Source of the DNA: Candidatus Pacearchaeota archaeon
GTDB lineage: Archaea; Nanobdellota; Nanobdellia; Pacearchaeales; UBA284
NCBI GenBank assembly: GCA_026395795.1
Contig: JAPLYB010000036.1
Span: 1 to 50,600 of the forward strand
Length of the DNA: 50,600 nucleotides
Reading direction: 5' to 3'
The first letter of the stretch is position 1. Each line of letters starts with the position of its first letter. The translations under genes and the position numbers were made by a program. Shown piece after piece: positions 34,948-43,755 of this stretch. Under the pieces are notes generated by a model. The model was not told where the DNA came from, did not search any database, and was given only the letters and a program-made list of their open reading frames with translations.

Positions 34948-35145
34948 ATGGGACGAGTAAAATCTTTACCTATAAAACGAGCAACAAAGGAATTATTAGA
35001 GAAAAGCCCTACTCTATTTACCAAAGATTTTGAAGAAAACAAGAGGATGGTAAGAAAGGTTGTAGAAGCTGATAAAAAAACACAGAACAGTATTGCTGGA
35101 TATTTAACAAGATTAGTTAAAAAAGGGAACACAAAACACTTATAA
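34948..35145 (+). CDS. rps17e: Ribosomal protein eS17
   Basis: A 65-residue small-subunit protein. MGRVKSLPIKRATKELLEKS and FEENKRMVRKVVEADKKTQNS then IAGYLTRLVKKG match archaeal eS17 throughout. It is cotranscribed with bud32 with a 30-base gap. Confidence 0.93.
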   Translation: MGRVKSLPIKRATKELLEKSPTLFTKDFEENKRMVRKVVEADKKTQNSIAGYLTRLVKKGNTKHL

Positions 35146-35204
35146 TCCTCCTTCAAGAAAATTTTTTTATCTCTATTAATATTATCAATACTAGCTTAGT
35201 GATA

Positions 35205-35280
35205 TCCTTTTTCCCCACCTGTTAAAGATATCGGTTAAAGAGAACGATATTATATCTTGCCTGTTTCGGGGGGTTCTAAC
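35205..35280. ncRNA. Possible structured RNA between eS17 and Alba
   Basis: The 200-base gap holds ATATCG-gttaaagagaa-CGATAT flanked by outer CCCC (35215-35218) and GGGG (35270s) tracts that could close a larger stem. The GC runs are unusual for this AT-rich genome. No known RNA family recognised. A TATATAAA TATA box for alba lies just after it. Confidence 0.25.
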
Positions 35281-35345
35281 AAAAGGTATATAAATTTAAG
35301 ACTATTCTCTAAGAAGTAACCTTATAAGAAGGAACTATAAGAAAA

Positions 35346-35639
35346 ATGATAGAAAAAACAAATGAAAATGTTGTTTTTATTGGTGGAAAGCCCTTCATGA
35401 ACTATGTGACAGGGGTAGTGATGCAGTTCACAACAAAAGGGGAAAAAGAAGTAGTAATAAAAGCAAGAGGAAAGTTTATTGCGAGAGCTGTTGATGTTGC
35501 AGAAGTTGCAACAAAAAGATTTTTGAAAGAACACGAGATTTCTGTAAAAGACATTAAGATTGACAGCGAAGAATTTGAAAACAGGGAAGGGAAGAAAGTG
35601 AATGTTTCCATAATTGAGATAACCTTGGCAAAGAAGTAA
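35346..35639 (+). CDS. albA: Alba chromatin protein
   Basis: A 97-residue nucleic-acid-binding protein. VVFIGGKPFMNYVTGVVMQF, EVVIKARGKFIARAVDVAEV and the final strand VSIIEITLAKK match Alba; the Lys in IGGKPFMNY corresponds to the acetylatable DNA-contact residue. The gene has its own promoter (GGTATATAAATTT about 60 bases upstream). Confidence 0.93.
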   Translation: MIEKTNENVVFIGGKPFMNYVTGVVMQFTTKGEKEVVIKARGKFIARAVDVAEVATKRFLKEHEISVKDIKIDSEEFENREGKKVNVSIIEITLAKK

Positions 35640-35691
35640 TTAATTTAATTTTTTACTTTCTTTTTTATTTTTAGCCTACTTAGAAGAGACT

Positions 35692-36090
35692 CTACTTATT
35701 ATTTTTTGTGACTTCATAGTTGATGAAGTCTCTGACAAATCTCTGCACTTCCCAATCTACAAATCTTTTTGCGTTCAATTGGAATAAGTACAAAAAGGAT
35801 CCCTTTTCTCCATATTCGTACTTCTTAGAATTAGCAGTAGCAACTACCATTAAAACGTCTTGGAAGTGATCTTCCATTGAAAATTCAGATTTTTTGTTTT
35901 TAGATAACAAAACAATACAATATCTTTTCTCTTTATCAAAAAGCAGTTCTATCTTTGCAGGCAAGTTATTATACAAAATAAGTTGTTTTTGCCCTTTAGT
36001 AAAATTATTCTCAACTTCTTGCTGATATTGTACTAAGAAATTTTGAAAGAATGTTTTAATTTCTTCTGGATTAAGAGTATCTGCCGTCAT
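35692..36090 (-). CDS. Hypothetical 132-aa protein
   Basis: Not recognised. Helix-rich N terminus (NPEEIKTFFQNFLVQYQQEV), a strand pair (LPAKIELLFDKEKRYCIVLL), and a C terminus with FLYLFQLNAKRFVDWEVQRF. No signal peptide. Stands convergent to alba and before the tRNA pair; the ATG follows a T-rich leader. Confidence 0.55.
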   Translation of the reverse strand: MTADTLNPEEIKTFFQNFLVQYQQEVENNFTKGQKQLILYNNLPAKIELLFDKEKRYCIVLLSKNKKSEFSMEDHFQDVLMVVATANSKKYEYGEKGSFLYLFQLNAKRFVDWEVQRFVRDFINYEVTKNNK

Positions 36091-36285
36091 TTTTCGTCAC
36101 CGTTTTTGTTTGTCTTTTTTCTGACTGTCTTTTTTTGTTCCTGTTTTATTACAGAGAATGATAGAAATGCCATTTAAAAAGTTTATTATTTTGTGCCATA
36201 TACTTTCCAACAAACTTTTTAAATAAATTCGATTAAATATCGACATCACAAAATTTTAAAATACCTCGTTTCTTGTAGTTTTCAT

Positions 36286-36357
36286 GCCAGTGTAGTTCAG
36301 CGGTAGAACACTGCTCTCATAAGGCAGACGTTGTGGGTTCGACTCCCATCACTGGCA
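36286..36357 (+). tRNA. tRNA-Met (CAT), elongator type
   Basis: Acceptor GCCAGTG/CACTGGC, anticodon stem CTGCT/GGCAG with loop CTCATAA, T arm GTGGGTTCGACTCCCAT. Seventy-two bases, no intron, CCA not encoded. The anticodon-stem lacks the initiator GGG/CCC. tRNA-Ile2 (lysidine/agmatidine-modified CAT) cannot be fully excluded. Confidence 0.93.
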
Positions 36358-36408
36358 TTTTTCTTAGAAATGCATATGAGAATTTGAATACAAACTTCTG
36401 CTAAAAAA

Positions 36409-36480
36409 CGGGCACGCCAGGATTCGAACCCGGATCAAAACCTCCGCAAGGTCTTATACTATCCGTTATACTACGCGCCC
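36409..36480 (-). tRNA. tRNA-Arg (GCG)
   Basis: Acceptor GGGCGCG/CGTGCCC (one G-T), anticodon stem AGACC/GGTTT with loop TTGCGGA, T arm CCGGGTTCGAATCCTGG. Discriminator G, then a T-run. No intron. Confidence 0.93.
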
Positions 36481-36569
36481 TGTTTGACTCTGTACAAAAC
36501 AGAGATATGAATAAGAAAATTCAAAAAGGATATATAATTCTTATCATTTATACATAAAACAATGAAAAA

Positions 36570-37442
36570 ATGAAAAAAGTAAAGATCGGAAGGCTCACTC
36601 TAAAAAACCCTTATCTTCTTGCTCCTATGGAAGCAGTCAACGATATTGTGTTTAGAAAACTATGTTCTAAATGCGGAGCAGGTTTAGTTTACACTGGCAT
36701 GACCAACCCTTTAACACAGCAGAATCTCTCTCTGGAAGACAAGCCAGCAATACAATTCTTTTGCAACACAGAAAAGGGAGTTAAGGAATTCATTAAAAAA
36801 CATGAAAAAGAAACAAGACTTTTTGATTTCAATCTTGGCTGCCCCTCAAAACTTGCAAAAAAAGCAAATATCGGATGTTTTATGCTTGATGATTCTTCAA
36901 AATTAGAAATTATAGAAAAAGTTTTAAAAATTGCAAGAGAATCGACAAAGAAACCCTTGACTATAAAGATAAGAAAATCAAAAAACTCGCTTCAAGTTTT
37001 AAAAATAGCTGAAAAATATTGTGATGCTATAACAATACATCCAAGAACTTGTGCACAAGGTTATTCTGGAAAGCCAGACATAGAATTTGCAAAGCAGATT
37101 AAAAGATTGACTTCTCTCCCAATGATATATTCTGGAAATGTAAACGAAAAAAACGCAAAAGATTTGTTAAAATATTTTGATGCAGTGATGATCGGAAGAG
37201 AAGCAATTGGTAACCCAAACATATTCTCTAGATTAACAGGCAAAAAAAACCTTGTAACATTCAAAGATTATCTAAAAGAAGCGAAAAAACGCAAATTCTA
37301 TTTTAGTCAGATAAAGTTCCAGGCAATGAACTTCACAAAAGGTATGAAAAACGCTAAAAAAATGCGTTTAAGATTAATCCATGCTAAAAAATTAGAAGAC
37401 ATAGAATCAATTTTTGAACTTTCTCAGACAAAACATATATAA
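36570..37442 (+). CDS. dus: tRNA-dihydrouridine synthase
   Basis: FMN-dependent reduction of uridines in the tRNA D loop. TIM barrel with NPYLLAPMEAVNDIVFRKLC, NLGCPSKLAKKANIGC (catalytic Cys), KPLTIKIRKS, AITIHPRTCAQGYSG, MIYSGNVNEKNA and AVMIGREAIGNP. 290 residues. Sits next to two tRNA genes. TATA-like GGATATATAA upstream. Confidence 0.93.
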   Translation: MKKVKIGRLTLKNPYLLAPMEAVNDIVFRKLCSKCGAGLVYTGMTNPLTQQNLSLEDKPAIQFFCNTEKGVKEFIKKHEKETRLFDFNLGCPSKLAKKANIGCFMLDDSSKLEIIEKVLKIARESTKKPLTIKIRKSKNSLQVLKIAEKYCDAITIHPRTCAQGYSGKPDIEFAKQIKRLTSLPMIYSGNVNEKNAKDLLKYFDAVMIGREAIGNPNIFSRLTGKKNLVTFKDYLKEAKKRKFYFSQIKFQAMNFTKGMKNAKKMRLRLIHAKKLEDIESIFELSQTKHI

Positions 37443-37480
37443 ATTAAAAATAACTATTATTTTTAGAAAAAGAGGGCAGT

Positions 37481-37942
37481 ATGGCAAAGAAACACAGAAA
37501 GAGTCCAAGCGTTTTAAAGAAGATTCATCAAAGGAATAAACTTCCATTATTCTTAAATATTGTATTTCATATTTATTTTGCTGCAGTAATAATTTGGCTT
37601 GCATTCAGCATACTTGCTGTTGCAGGACTAATGCCCATCAAAGACCTGTTGTTTTCGTCCATAGGTTTAAACGCCCTCATGGGAAATGAAATTGTATTAG
37701 TGATAATATGCGCGATATATTTCATTGTTGCAATAGGTCTTCTCCAATTAAGAAGCTGGGCAAGGACACTGGCAATAACATTTGCCATAATTGAGACCTT
37801 ATGTTCTGTTTTTATTTTAACAAAAACATTAACTCCTATAGGAACATTTATGGGGATATTCGCTCTAATCGTTCATGGATTTATCGTGGTTTATCTTTTA
37901 TTTAGCAAGAGCGTCTTGAGAATTTTTAAGATAGCAAACTAA
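37481..37942 (+). CDS. Four-helix membrane protein, unknown
   Basis: A basic N terminus (MAKKHRKSPSVLKKIHQRNK), then four transmembrane segments: NIVFHIYFAAVIIWLAFSIL, IVLVIICAIYFIVAIGLLQL, TLAITFAIIETLCSVFILT and FMGIFALIVHGFIVVYLLF. RSWARTL between helices 2 and 3 is like DUF2127-type proteins. GGGCAG may serve as ribosome binding site. Its stop overlaps the convergent EndoQ stop by 4 bases. Confidence 0.65.
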   Translation: MAKKHRKSPSVLKKIHQRNKLPLFLNIVFHIYFAAVIIWLAFSILAVAGLMPIKDLLFSSIGLNALMGNEIVLVIICAIYFIVAIGLLQLRSWARTLAITFAIIETLCSVFILTKTLTPIGTFMGIFALIVHGFIVVYLLFSKSVLRIFKIAN

Positions 37943-39159
37943 ATCAATTTTTCCTGCTTATCACTTTCTAGAACAAGTTGCCCGTATTCTCCATCATATC
38001 CAGGCTGAACTTTTATCTTTCCTTCCCTATTCTTTAATATGTCTCGAACAAGATTCTCAGTTGTAACTTTCTTCAGATCTGATTCAGAAACATTAAGCAG
38101 GATATTGAACTCATGTTTAAACTTCTCAATTAAAGAATTATACTCCTGCCAAACCTTCTTCGTATTAACACCCATCTGAAATCTAGCAGCAATCAATTCA
38201 TGCAACGGCAGAAGTGTTCTGAATGGTTTTGCGTGGCCTGGTTTGAACCCATCTTTTCTGTCAGCAAGTTCTTCAACTCTATTAAGAACACCGATAACCA
38301 GCTTTTTTCCACATACTGGACAGATATTGTTTATCTTTCTAGACTCTTCTGGAGAGCAAGAGAATTTACAGACCCTATGCCCATCATAATGATACTTCCC
38401 ATAGCTTGGAGAAGTTTCAATTGTAAAATCAATTTTATTATTTCTTATTCCATCCAGAATTCCCTTGTAACTGAGATCTTTTAAATCAAAAATAGTTGCT
38501 TCTCTTCCTAATCTCCAAGGCCAAAAACTATGTGAGTCTGAAAAAGAAAGAATAGAAAATTTATCAAGCTTAGAAAGTCTCCAATTCATTTCAGGATCAC
38601 TAGACATCCCTGTTTCGAAAGAGTGTATATTTTTTACTTGTTCTTTAAATGCCTGTTCCATGGTATCGAACCCAGTCATGGACCCAAAAACTCCAAAGTA
38701 TGGCGTCCAAGCATGTGCTGGAATAACTTCAATTTCATTAGAAATTTTCATTATATCTTCAACAAACTTATCGCAAGAAATATTGAATATTGGTCTGCCG
38801 TCATAATCTATCCTTCCCTTGCTTAGCAAATAACTAGTAATCTGATCAACAGTTTTAAAATTAGGGGCAAGTAAAACAATGTGCACCCGCCTTCCTTTTC
38901 CATCTTGACTATACATTAAGGAAATCTCATTAGACAAAACAAAGTTAAAGCCCGATTTTGTTTTTAGAATTCCAGTTCCATCTTCTGTTAATTCCTGTTT
39001 TAATTCTTTATTCCATTCTGGATGAGAGAAATCACCCGTCCCTAGTAAGTCTATTCCTTTTACTCTTGCCCATTTGTCTAGATTAGCAATAGTCAATTCA
39101 TGGCTAGTTGCTCTAGAAAACCTACTGTGAATGTGAAAATCTGATATAATTTGTGTCAT
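37939..39159 (-). CDS. endoQ: Endonuclease Q (PHP-domain DNA repair nuclease)
   Basis: EndoQ nicks DNA 5' to deaminated bases. The PHP metal site is seen in SDFHIHSRFSRATSHELT, GTGDFSHPEW, SNEISLMY, PAHAWTPYFGVFGS and SFSDSHSFWPWRLGREAT. The EndoQ-specific zinc segment follows (CKFSCSPEES...NICPVCGKKLVIGVLNRVEELA). Length 406 is typical. The promoter region faces thyX divergently. Confidence 0.9.
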   Translation of the reverse strand: MTQIISDFHIHSRFSRATSHELTIANLDKWARVKGIDLLGTGDFSHPEWNKELKQELTEDGTGILKTKSGFNFVLSNEISLMYSQDGKGRRVHIVLLAPNFKTVDQITSYLLSKGRIDYDGRPIFNISCDKFVEDIMKISNEIEVIPAHAWTPYFGVFGSMTGFDTMEQAFKEQVKNIHSFETGMSSDPEMNWRLSKLDKFSILSFSDSHSFWPWRLGREATIFDLKDLSYKGILDGIRNNKIDFTIETSPSYGKYHYDGHRVCKFSCSPEESRKINNICPVCGKKLVIGVLNRVEELADRKDGFKPGHAKPFRTLLPLHELIAARFQMGVNTKKVWQEYNSLIEKFKHEFNILLNVSESDLKKVTTENLVRDILKNREGKIKVQPGYDGEYGQLVLESDKQEKLI

Positions 39160-39289
39160 CTTCTTTTTTTTACTCTTTTTAATTTTCTCTATTTTTAAGA
39201 TACCTTATTATCTCAAAGTTTATCATTTAAATATTTTTGCAGATTCATTTTTCAACCTACCATCTGCTATACATCTTTCTAAATGTGAT

Positions 39290-39344
39290 AAAAACCATTT
39301 TAGAGGGTTTTTAGCATGCAGAAAAAATGAATGTTTTTCTAGCA
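39290..39344 (+). repeat. Double-hairpin repeat, copy I
   Basis: Plus-strand order: AAAAACC-attttagag-GGTTTTT, linker AGCATGC, AGAAAAA-atgaatg-TTTTTCT, AGC. Nearly the same linker and second stem as copy C. It lies upstream of the TATA box (TATTTATAAAC, about 39350) of the ThyX-like gene, hence outside that transcript. Confidence 0.6.
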
Positions 39345-39398
39345 CAAGAATATTTATAAACAAACTCATTTTACTCTAATTACTAAATCTTAATAAAA

Positions 39399-40778
39399 AT
39401 GGGTGCTCAAAGAAGAATATACACATTGAATGGTTTGCCTCCAGAAGTCATTGCTGTAGCCTTTGCAAAGACATCCAGATGTCCAGATCCTTTTGATAAG
39501 ATAGCTGCTGAACTAAATGAAGATAAATCCCGGCAATTCCATGAAAAATGGGTTATTGGATACGGGCATGGCTCTATCATGGAGCACGCAGTCCTTTCAA
39601 TAGCATTGGAAAATGTCTCTGTTCTATTAACAAAATTTTTAGAAGATAATCGACTTGCATCTTATACAGAAAAATCAACAAGATATCAAGTGTTTGATAA
39701 AGAACATTATTACAAACCAGAAAACTTAATGTCCTCAGACTTAAGAGAGATTTACGAAGAAACCTGTGATTTTTTAATTGATAAATACACTGGATTAGTT
39801 CAAAAAATGACTGCGTTCATGCAGAATAAATATCCAAAAACAGCAGATGAAACAGAGGGAGTTTACAATACAAAAATAAAAAATAAGGTGCTAGACAATC
39901 TAAGATACCTCCTCCCAGTTTCAATTCTTACAAACCTTGGAATGACTATAAACGCTAGAAACTTGCGTTGGGCGATTGTAAAATTAGTTTCAAGTGATCT
40001 AAAAGAATTTAATGAGATTGGAGCAGAATTAAAACAATGTGCGGATAAGATAACTCCTACTTTATTGAAACACACCGAAAGAAATGAGTTTATAGAAAAA
40101 AACAGCGCACTTCTAAAAGAATCATCAAACAAATTAATAACTGGAACCAAACAACCAAAAGAAAACACAGTCGACCTAGTAGAATATGATAAAAATGGGG
40201 AAGACAAAGTCATATGCTCGATTCTATATAAGAATACGGGGCTTCCATATTTAGAGATTAAACAAAAGGTGATAAATATGTCAAAAGAAGAAAAGGAAGA
40301 TGTAATAAAAAAGGCATTTGAGGGGTTGGGAAAATTTGATATTCCAATAAGGGAGACAGAAATGCCTGAATACGTATTCGATATTTTGATGGATTATGGA
40401 GCTTTTAGAGATGTCCAAAGACATAGAATTTGTACACAAATCAATCCTAATCTAGATGTGGATTATGGATATTCTATTCCAGATGAAGTAATTGAAGCTG
40501 GAATGGAAGCAGACTATAAATCCTGTATGGAAAAAGCAAAAGAAACTTTCACAAAAATAAAGGAAAACTTCCCAAAAGAAGCCCAATATGTTGTTCCCTT
40601 AGCTTACAGAAAAAGGGTTTTAATTAAAATGAATTTTAGAGAGGCGTTTCATTTTATAAGACTGAGATCTGGGAAACAAGGCCATGCATCATACAGAAAA
40701 ATCGCTCAGAACATGTATAATCTTATTAATGATATTCATCCAATGTTAGGAAAACAGCTCGTTGTTGATAAAACCTGA
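39399..40778 (+). CDS. thyX: Double-domain ThyX-like flavin-dependent thymidylate synthase
   Basis: ThyX makes dTMP from dUMP with CH2-THF and FADH2. This 459-residue protein looks like two ThyX domains in tandem. The N-half has GYGHGSIMEHAVLSIALENV and LASYTEKSTRY (the SxxExSxRY half of the signature), but EDN replaces RHR before it. The C-half has FRDVQRHRICTQIN with RHR and FREAFHFIRLRSGKQGHASYRKIA, but lacks SxxExSxRY. Conventional ThyX is about 220-250 residues. Followed by glyA and tmk, so dTMP synthesis is strongly suggested. Confidence 0.85.
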   Translation: MGAQRRIYTLNGLPPEVIAVAFAKTSRCPDPFDKIAAELNEDKSRQFHEKWVIGYGHGSIMEHAVLSIALENVSVLLTKFLEDNRLASYTEKSTRYQVFDKEHYYKPENLMSSDLREIYEETCDFLIDKYTGLVQKMTAFMQNKYPKTADETEGVYNTKIKNKVLDNLRYLLPVSILTNLGMTINARNLRWAIVKLVSSDLKEFNEIGAELKQCADKITPTLLKHTERNEFIEKNSALLKESSNKLITGTKQPKENTVDLVEYDKNGEDKVICSILYKNTGLPYLEIKQKVINMSKEEKEDVIKKAFEGLGKFDIPIRETEMPEYVFDILMDYGAFRDVQRHRICTQINPNLDVDYGYSIPDEVIEAGMEADYKSCMEKAKETFTKIKENFPKEAQYVVPLAYRKRVLIKMNFREAFHFIRLRSGKQGHASYRKIAQNMYNLINDIHPMLGKQLVVDKT

Positions 40779-40811
40779 TTAAAAATTATAAACCCGCCTA
40801 AATATCATAAA

Positions 40812-42050
40812 ATGTTACAAAAGATTGATCCTGAAATCTATGAAATAATAAAAAAAGAGAAAGAAAGAGAGCAAAATGTTCTAGAATTAATCCCTTCTGA
40901 AAATTTTACAAGTGTAGCAGTCTTGCAAGCCCTTGGATCAGTTCTCACAAACAAGTATTCAGAAGGTTATTCGCATAAAAGATATTACGGCGGTAACGAG
41001 TTTGTTGATGAAGCAGAAGATTTAGCAATTAAGAGAGCAAAAGAACTATTTGGGGCAGAGCATGTTAATGTCCAACCCTATTCTGGAAGTCCAGCAAACC
41101 TAGAGGTGTATTTTGCATTGTTAAAACCGGGAGATAAGGTGCTAGGCATGAATCTAGCTCATGGCGGGCACTTAACTCATGGACATCCGATAAACTTTTC
41201 AGGTAAAATTTTCAATTTTGCCCAGTATGGTGTAGAAGAAGGAACAGAGCTTCTTGACTATGACAAAATAAGACAGAAAGCGCTAGAAGAAAAGCCAAAA
41301 ATAATTGTTTCCGGAGCATCTGCTTATCCTAGAGCAATTGATTTTAAAAAATTCCAAGAGATTTCTGAAGAAGTTGGAGCAGTAAGCATGGCAGACATAG
41401 CACATATAGCAGGACTTATTGTAGCAGGGGAACACCAAAGCCCGTTTCCTTTTACAGATATAGTCACTACAACAACGCATAAAACATTGCGAGGACCAAG
41501 AGGAGCAATGATAATGTGCAAGGAAAAGTTTGCAAAAGATATTGATCGTGCTGTCTTCCCAGGAATGCAGGGCGGGCCTCACAATCATGTTAACGCTGCA
41601 AAAGCAGTCGCATTCAAGGAAGCATCAACACCAGAATTCAGGGAATACATCAGACAAGTTGTAAAAAACGCGAAGGTTCTTGCAGAAGAATTAAAAAAAT
41701 ATGGATTTAGGCTCGTTACAGGGGGAACAGACAATCACCTTATCCTTATTGATTTAACAAACAAGAACATTCCTGGAAAAGAAGCAGAAGCAATTTTAGA
41801 TAAAATTGGGATAACAGTTAATAAAAATATGATTCCTTTTGATAAAGGTTCTCCTTTTGATCCCTCAGGAATAAGGATAGGCACTCCTGCAATCACAACA
41901 AGAGGTATGAAAGAAGACGAAATGAAAGTAATCGCAGAATGGATAAATAGAACTCTTGAAAACAAGAACAACGAAACAGAATTAGAAAAAGTAAAATCTC
42001 AGATTCGAGAACTAACAAAACACTTTCCTCTTTATCCAGAATTAGATTGA
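40812..42050 (+). CDS. glyA: Serine hydroxymethyltransferase
   Basis: PLP enzyme converting serine and a tetrahydropterin to glycine and the methylene donor used by ThyX. Seen: [75 protein letters not shown], and the PLP lysine in [17 protein letters not shown]. Length 412 is standard. Lies 33 bases after thyX. Confidence 0.95.
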   Translation: MLQKIDPEIYEIIKKEKEREQNVLELIPSENFTSVAVLQALGSVLTNKYSEGYSHKRYYGGNEFVDEAEDLAIKRAKELFGAEHVNVQPYSGSPANLEVYFALLKPGDKVLGMNLAHGGHLTHGHPINFSGKIFNFAQYGVEEGTELLDYDKIRQKALEEKPKIIVSGASAYPRAIDFKKFQEISEEVGAVSMADIAHIAGLIVAGEHQSPFPFTDIVTTTTHKTLRGPRGAMIMCKEKFAKDIDRAVFPGMQGGPHNHVNAAKAVAFKEASTPEFREYIRQVVKNAKVLAEELKKYGFRLVTGGTDNHLILIDLTNKNIPGKEAEAILDKIGITVNKNMIPFDKGSPFDPSGIRIGTPAITTRGMKEDEMKVIAEWINRTLENKNNETELEKVKSQIRELTKHFPLYPELD

Positions 42051-42151
42051 ATACCCCAGATCATCAGTCCAGATTGCAGTTTTATCTATATTTTGATTTA
42101 TATTCTTTTAAGAATAACTTTGTTTAAATAGTATTTTTATCTATTTAGAAA

Positions 42152-42787
42152 ATGTTAAATGAAAAAAAAGGCAAATTTATTGTTTTTGAAGGCCTAGATG
42201 GTTCTGGAAAAACATTGCAGATGCTAAAAACTGCAAGTTTTCTTTTTGATAATTATAAAAAATATGAGATTCTTTGCGCAAAAGAACCAACCTACATGAC
42301 AAAGTCTGGAAAACTGATAAGAAAAAAACTCGCCCATGATAAAGATCCAAAGAAACAAGGAAAACTCTTTCGTGCACTTTATGTTAAAGATAGAGCAGAA
42401 CACAACAAAAAGATAATCTTGCCCGCATTAAAATACGGGTGCATTGTTCTATGCGACAGATACAGCCACAGCACATTTGCATATCAACAAGCTCAAGGCG
42501 ATGTTTCATTCCAAGAAGTCTTGAATGAACACAAGAAGTATAAAATAAGAAGACCGGATTTAACACTTATTTTTGACGTTCCAGCAATCGTGGCGATTCA
42601 AAGGATACAAAAAGGAAGACGAAAGAATGAACTATTTGAAAAAACTCTTTTTCTAGAAGAGGTAAGACATAATTATTTGAAATTAAAAAGATTCTTGCCA
42701 AAGGACAATATTATAGTTATAAACGGTGATGCACCAGTTGAAGAGATTTTTGCAAAAGTTCAAAAAGAAGTTGAAAAGATAATCTGA
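42152..42787 (+). CDS. tmk: Thymidylate kinase
   Basis: Phosphorylates dTMP to dTDP. P-loop FEGLDGSGKTLQ, the CDRYSHSTFAYQ (DRY) motif, and the lid KGRRKNELFE. 211 residues. It has its own TATA (GTTTAAATA) about 30 bases upstream, which allows separate control from thyX-glyA. Confidence 0.93.
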   Translation: MLNEKKGKFIVFEGLDGSGKTLQMLKTASFLFDNYKKYEILCAKEPTYMTKSGKLIRKKLAHDKDPKKQGKLFRALYVKDRAEHNKKIILPALKYGCIVLCDRYSHSTFAYQQAQGDVSFQEVLNEHKKYKIRRPDLTLIFDVPAIVAIQRIQKGRRKNELFEKTLFLEEVRHNYLKLKRFLPKDNIIVINGDAPVEEIFAKVQKEVEKII

Positions 42788-42847
42788 ATCTCCCAAATTC
42801 TTCCTGTTCAGCAAGTTTTTTAATCTATCTTTTATTGTTTACTTTAT

Positions 42848-42881
42848 GCCCAGATGGCCCAATGGTAAGGCGCATTAATAG
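42848..42881 (+). pseudogene. Orphan 5' half of a tRNA gene
   Basis: GCCCAGA-TG-GCCC-AATGGTAA-GGC-G reads as acceptor 5' strand, D stem and D loop (G18 G19 present) of a class II-like tRNA (Ser or Leu). No 3' strand TCTGGGC is found downstream before or after the following ORF, and no GC-rich split-tRNA tail follows; instead the sequence turns AT-rich with a TTTAAATA promoter. Looks like a truncated tRNA, its 3' exon lost or displaced. Confidence 0.55.
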
Positions 42882-42914
42882 AAAGATTTAAATACTTCAT
42901 AGTGTTTTTATTAG

Positions 42915-43595
42915 ATGGATTTATCAAAGAGAAATAGAAAAGTTGCGATTTCTAGATGGAAAAAAGTGATAGACAAAGAAAAGAGAGAAATTTCTTCTGA
43001 TAAAAAAACAACTATCTTAAAGGCATCTATTTGCGGTTTCCTAGCTGGTGATGGAAGCGTTCAAGCCAGGGATATGGGGAATTATATCAAATATCAAATT
43101 GATTTCTTTCCAGATGATGAAATCATGCTTGAAAGATATATGAATGATATTAAAGAAGTATATGACAAAACTCCAAGTATAAAAAAGAGGGGAAAAATGT
43201 TTATTGTGAGAATTAGTTCAAAAACAATTGGAGAGGATATTCTGCAAGAAACTAAATTTGGGTTAAAAACATGGAAAGTTCCAAACAAGTTATTTATTTA
43301 TGCTGAAGCCAAAAAATCTTGGTTGAAAGCTTTTTTTTCAGCAGAAGGGTATGTTAATCAGAAATCAATTAAAATTCAAACAGTAAATAAAGAGGGGATG
43401 CTTCAAGTATCTAGGTTACTAGCACATTTTTCTATAAACCATAAGTTTTACAGTTATCTTCCCAAAAATAAGCTCCATTCTAAGGTGTATATTATAATAA
43501 TCTTTAGAAAAGAAGAAAGAAAACGATTTTATGATAAAATTGGGTTTTGGCATTCTAAGAAAATGGAAATACTTAAAAGGTCTATTTCAAATTAG
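42915..43595 (+). CDS. LAGLIDADG homing endonuclease
   Basis: A 226-residue two-motif LAGLIDADG protein: first motif SICGFLAGDGSV with its Asp, second WLKAFFSAEGYV with Glu. Each is followed by the expected beta strands (YQIDFFPDDEIM; KSIKIQTVNKEGM). It could cut a long DNA site. A TATA box (ATTTAAATA) about 28 bases upstream gives it its own promoter. Located between the truncated tRNA and tRNA-Ser, which suggests a tRNA-intron origin. Confidence 0.88.
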   Translation: MDLSKRNRKVAISRWKKVIDKEKREISSDKKTTILKASICGFLAGDGSVQARDMGNYIKYQIDFFPDDEIMLERYMNDIKEVYDKTPSIKKRGKMFIVRISSKTIGEDILQETKFGLKTWKVPNKLFIYAEAKKSWLKAFFSAEGYVNQKSIKIQTVNKEGMLQVSRLLAHFSINHKFYSYLPKNKLHSKVYIIIIFRKEERKRFYDKIGFWHSKKMEILKRSISN

Positions 43596-43602
43596 TAATT
43601 GT

Positions 43603-43718
43603 GCCGCGATCGCGTAATGGTATCGCAAAGGCCTGGAATAAGAATCAATGTTCTTAACAATTCCTATCCACAAAGCCTTGCCCGCAAGGGCATCGGGGTT
43701 CGATTCCCTGTCGCGGCG
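43603..43718 (+). tRNA. tRNA-Ser (GGA) with intron
   Basis: Acceptor GCCGCGA/TCGCGGC, D arm GCG..CGC, anticodon stem AAGGC/GCCTT, long variable arm GCCCGCAAGGGC, T arm CGGGGTTCGATTCCCTG. The loop reads CTGGAA then about 35 bases of intron, then A, matching position 37/38. The intron folds as GGAAT...ATTCC and AAGAA...TTCTT, and exon TGGA can pair with intron TCCA as the central helix of a bulge-helix-bulge. Confidence 0.85.
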
Positions 43719-43755
43719 TAAGATATTTTTATAAATCCCCAATAAATAATTATTT

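Noticed and set aside
42848-42881. Nanoarchaeum-style split tRNA half
   Set aside because: A split half should end near position 37 with a GC-rich pairing tail; this one fades into AT-rich promoter DNA after the D arm. Kept only as an alternative.
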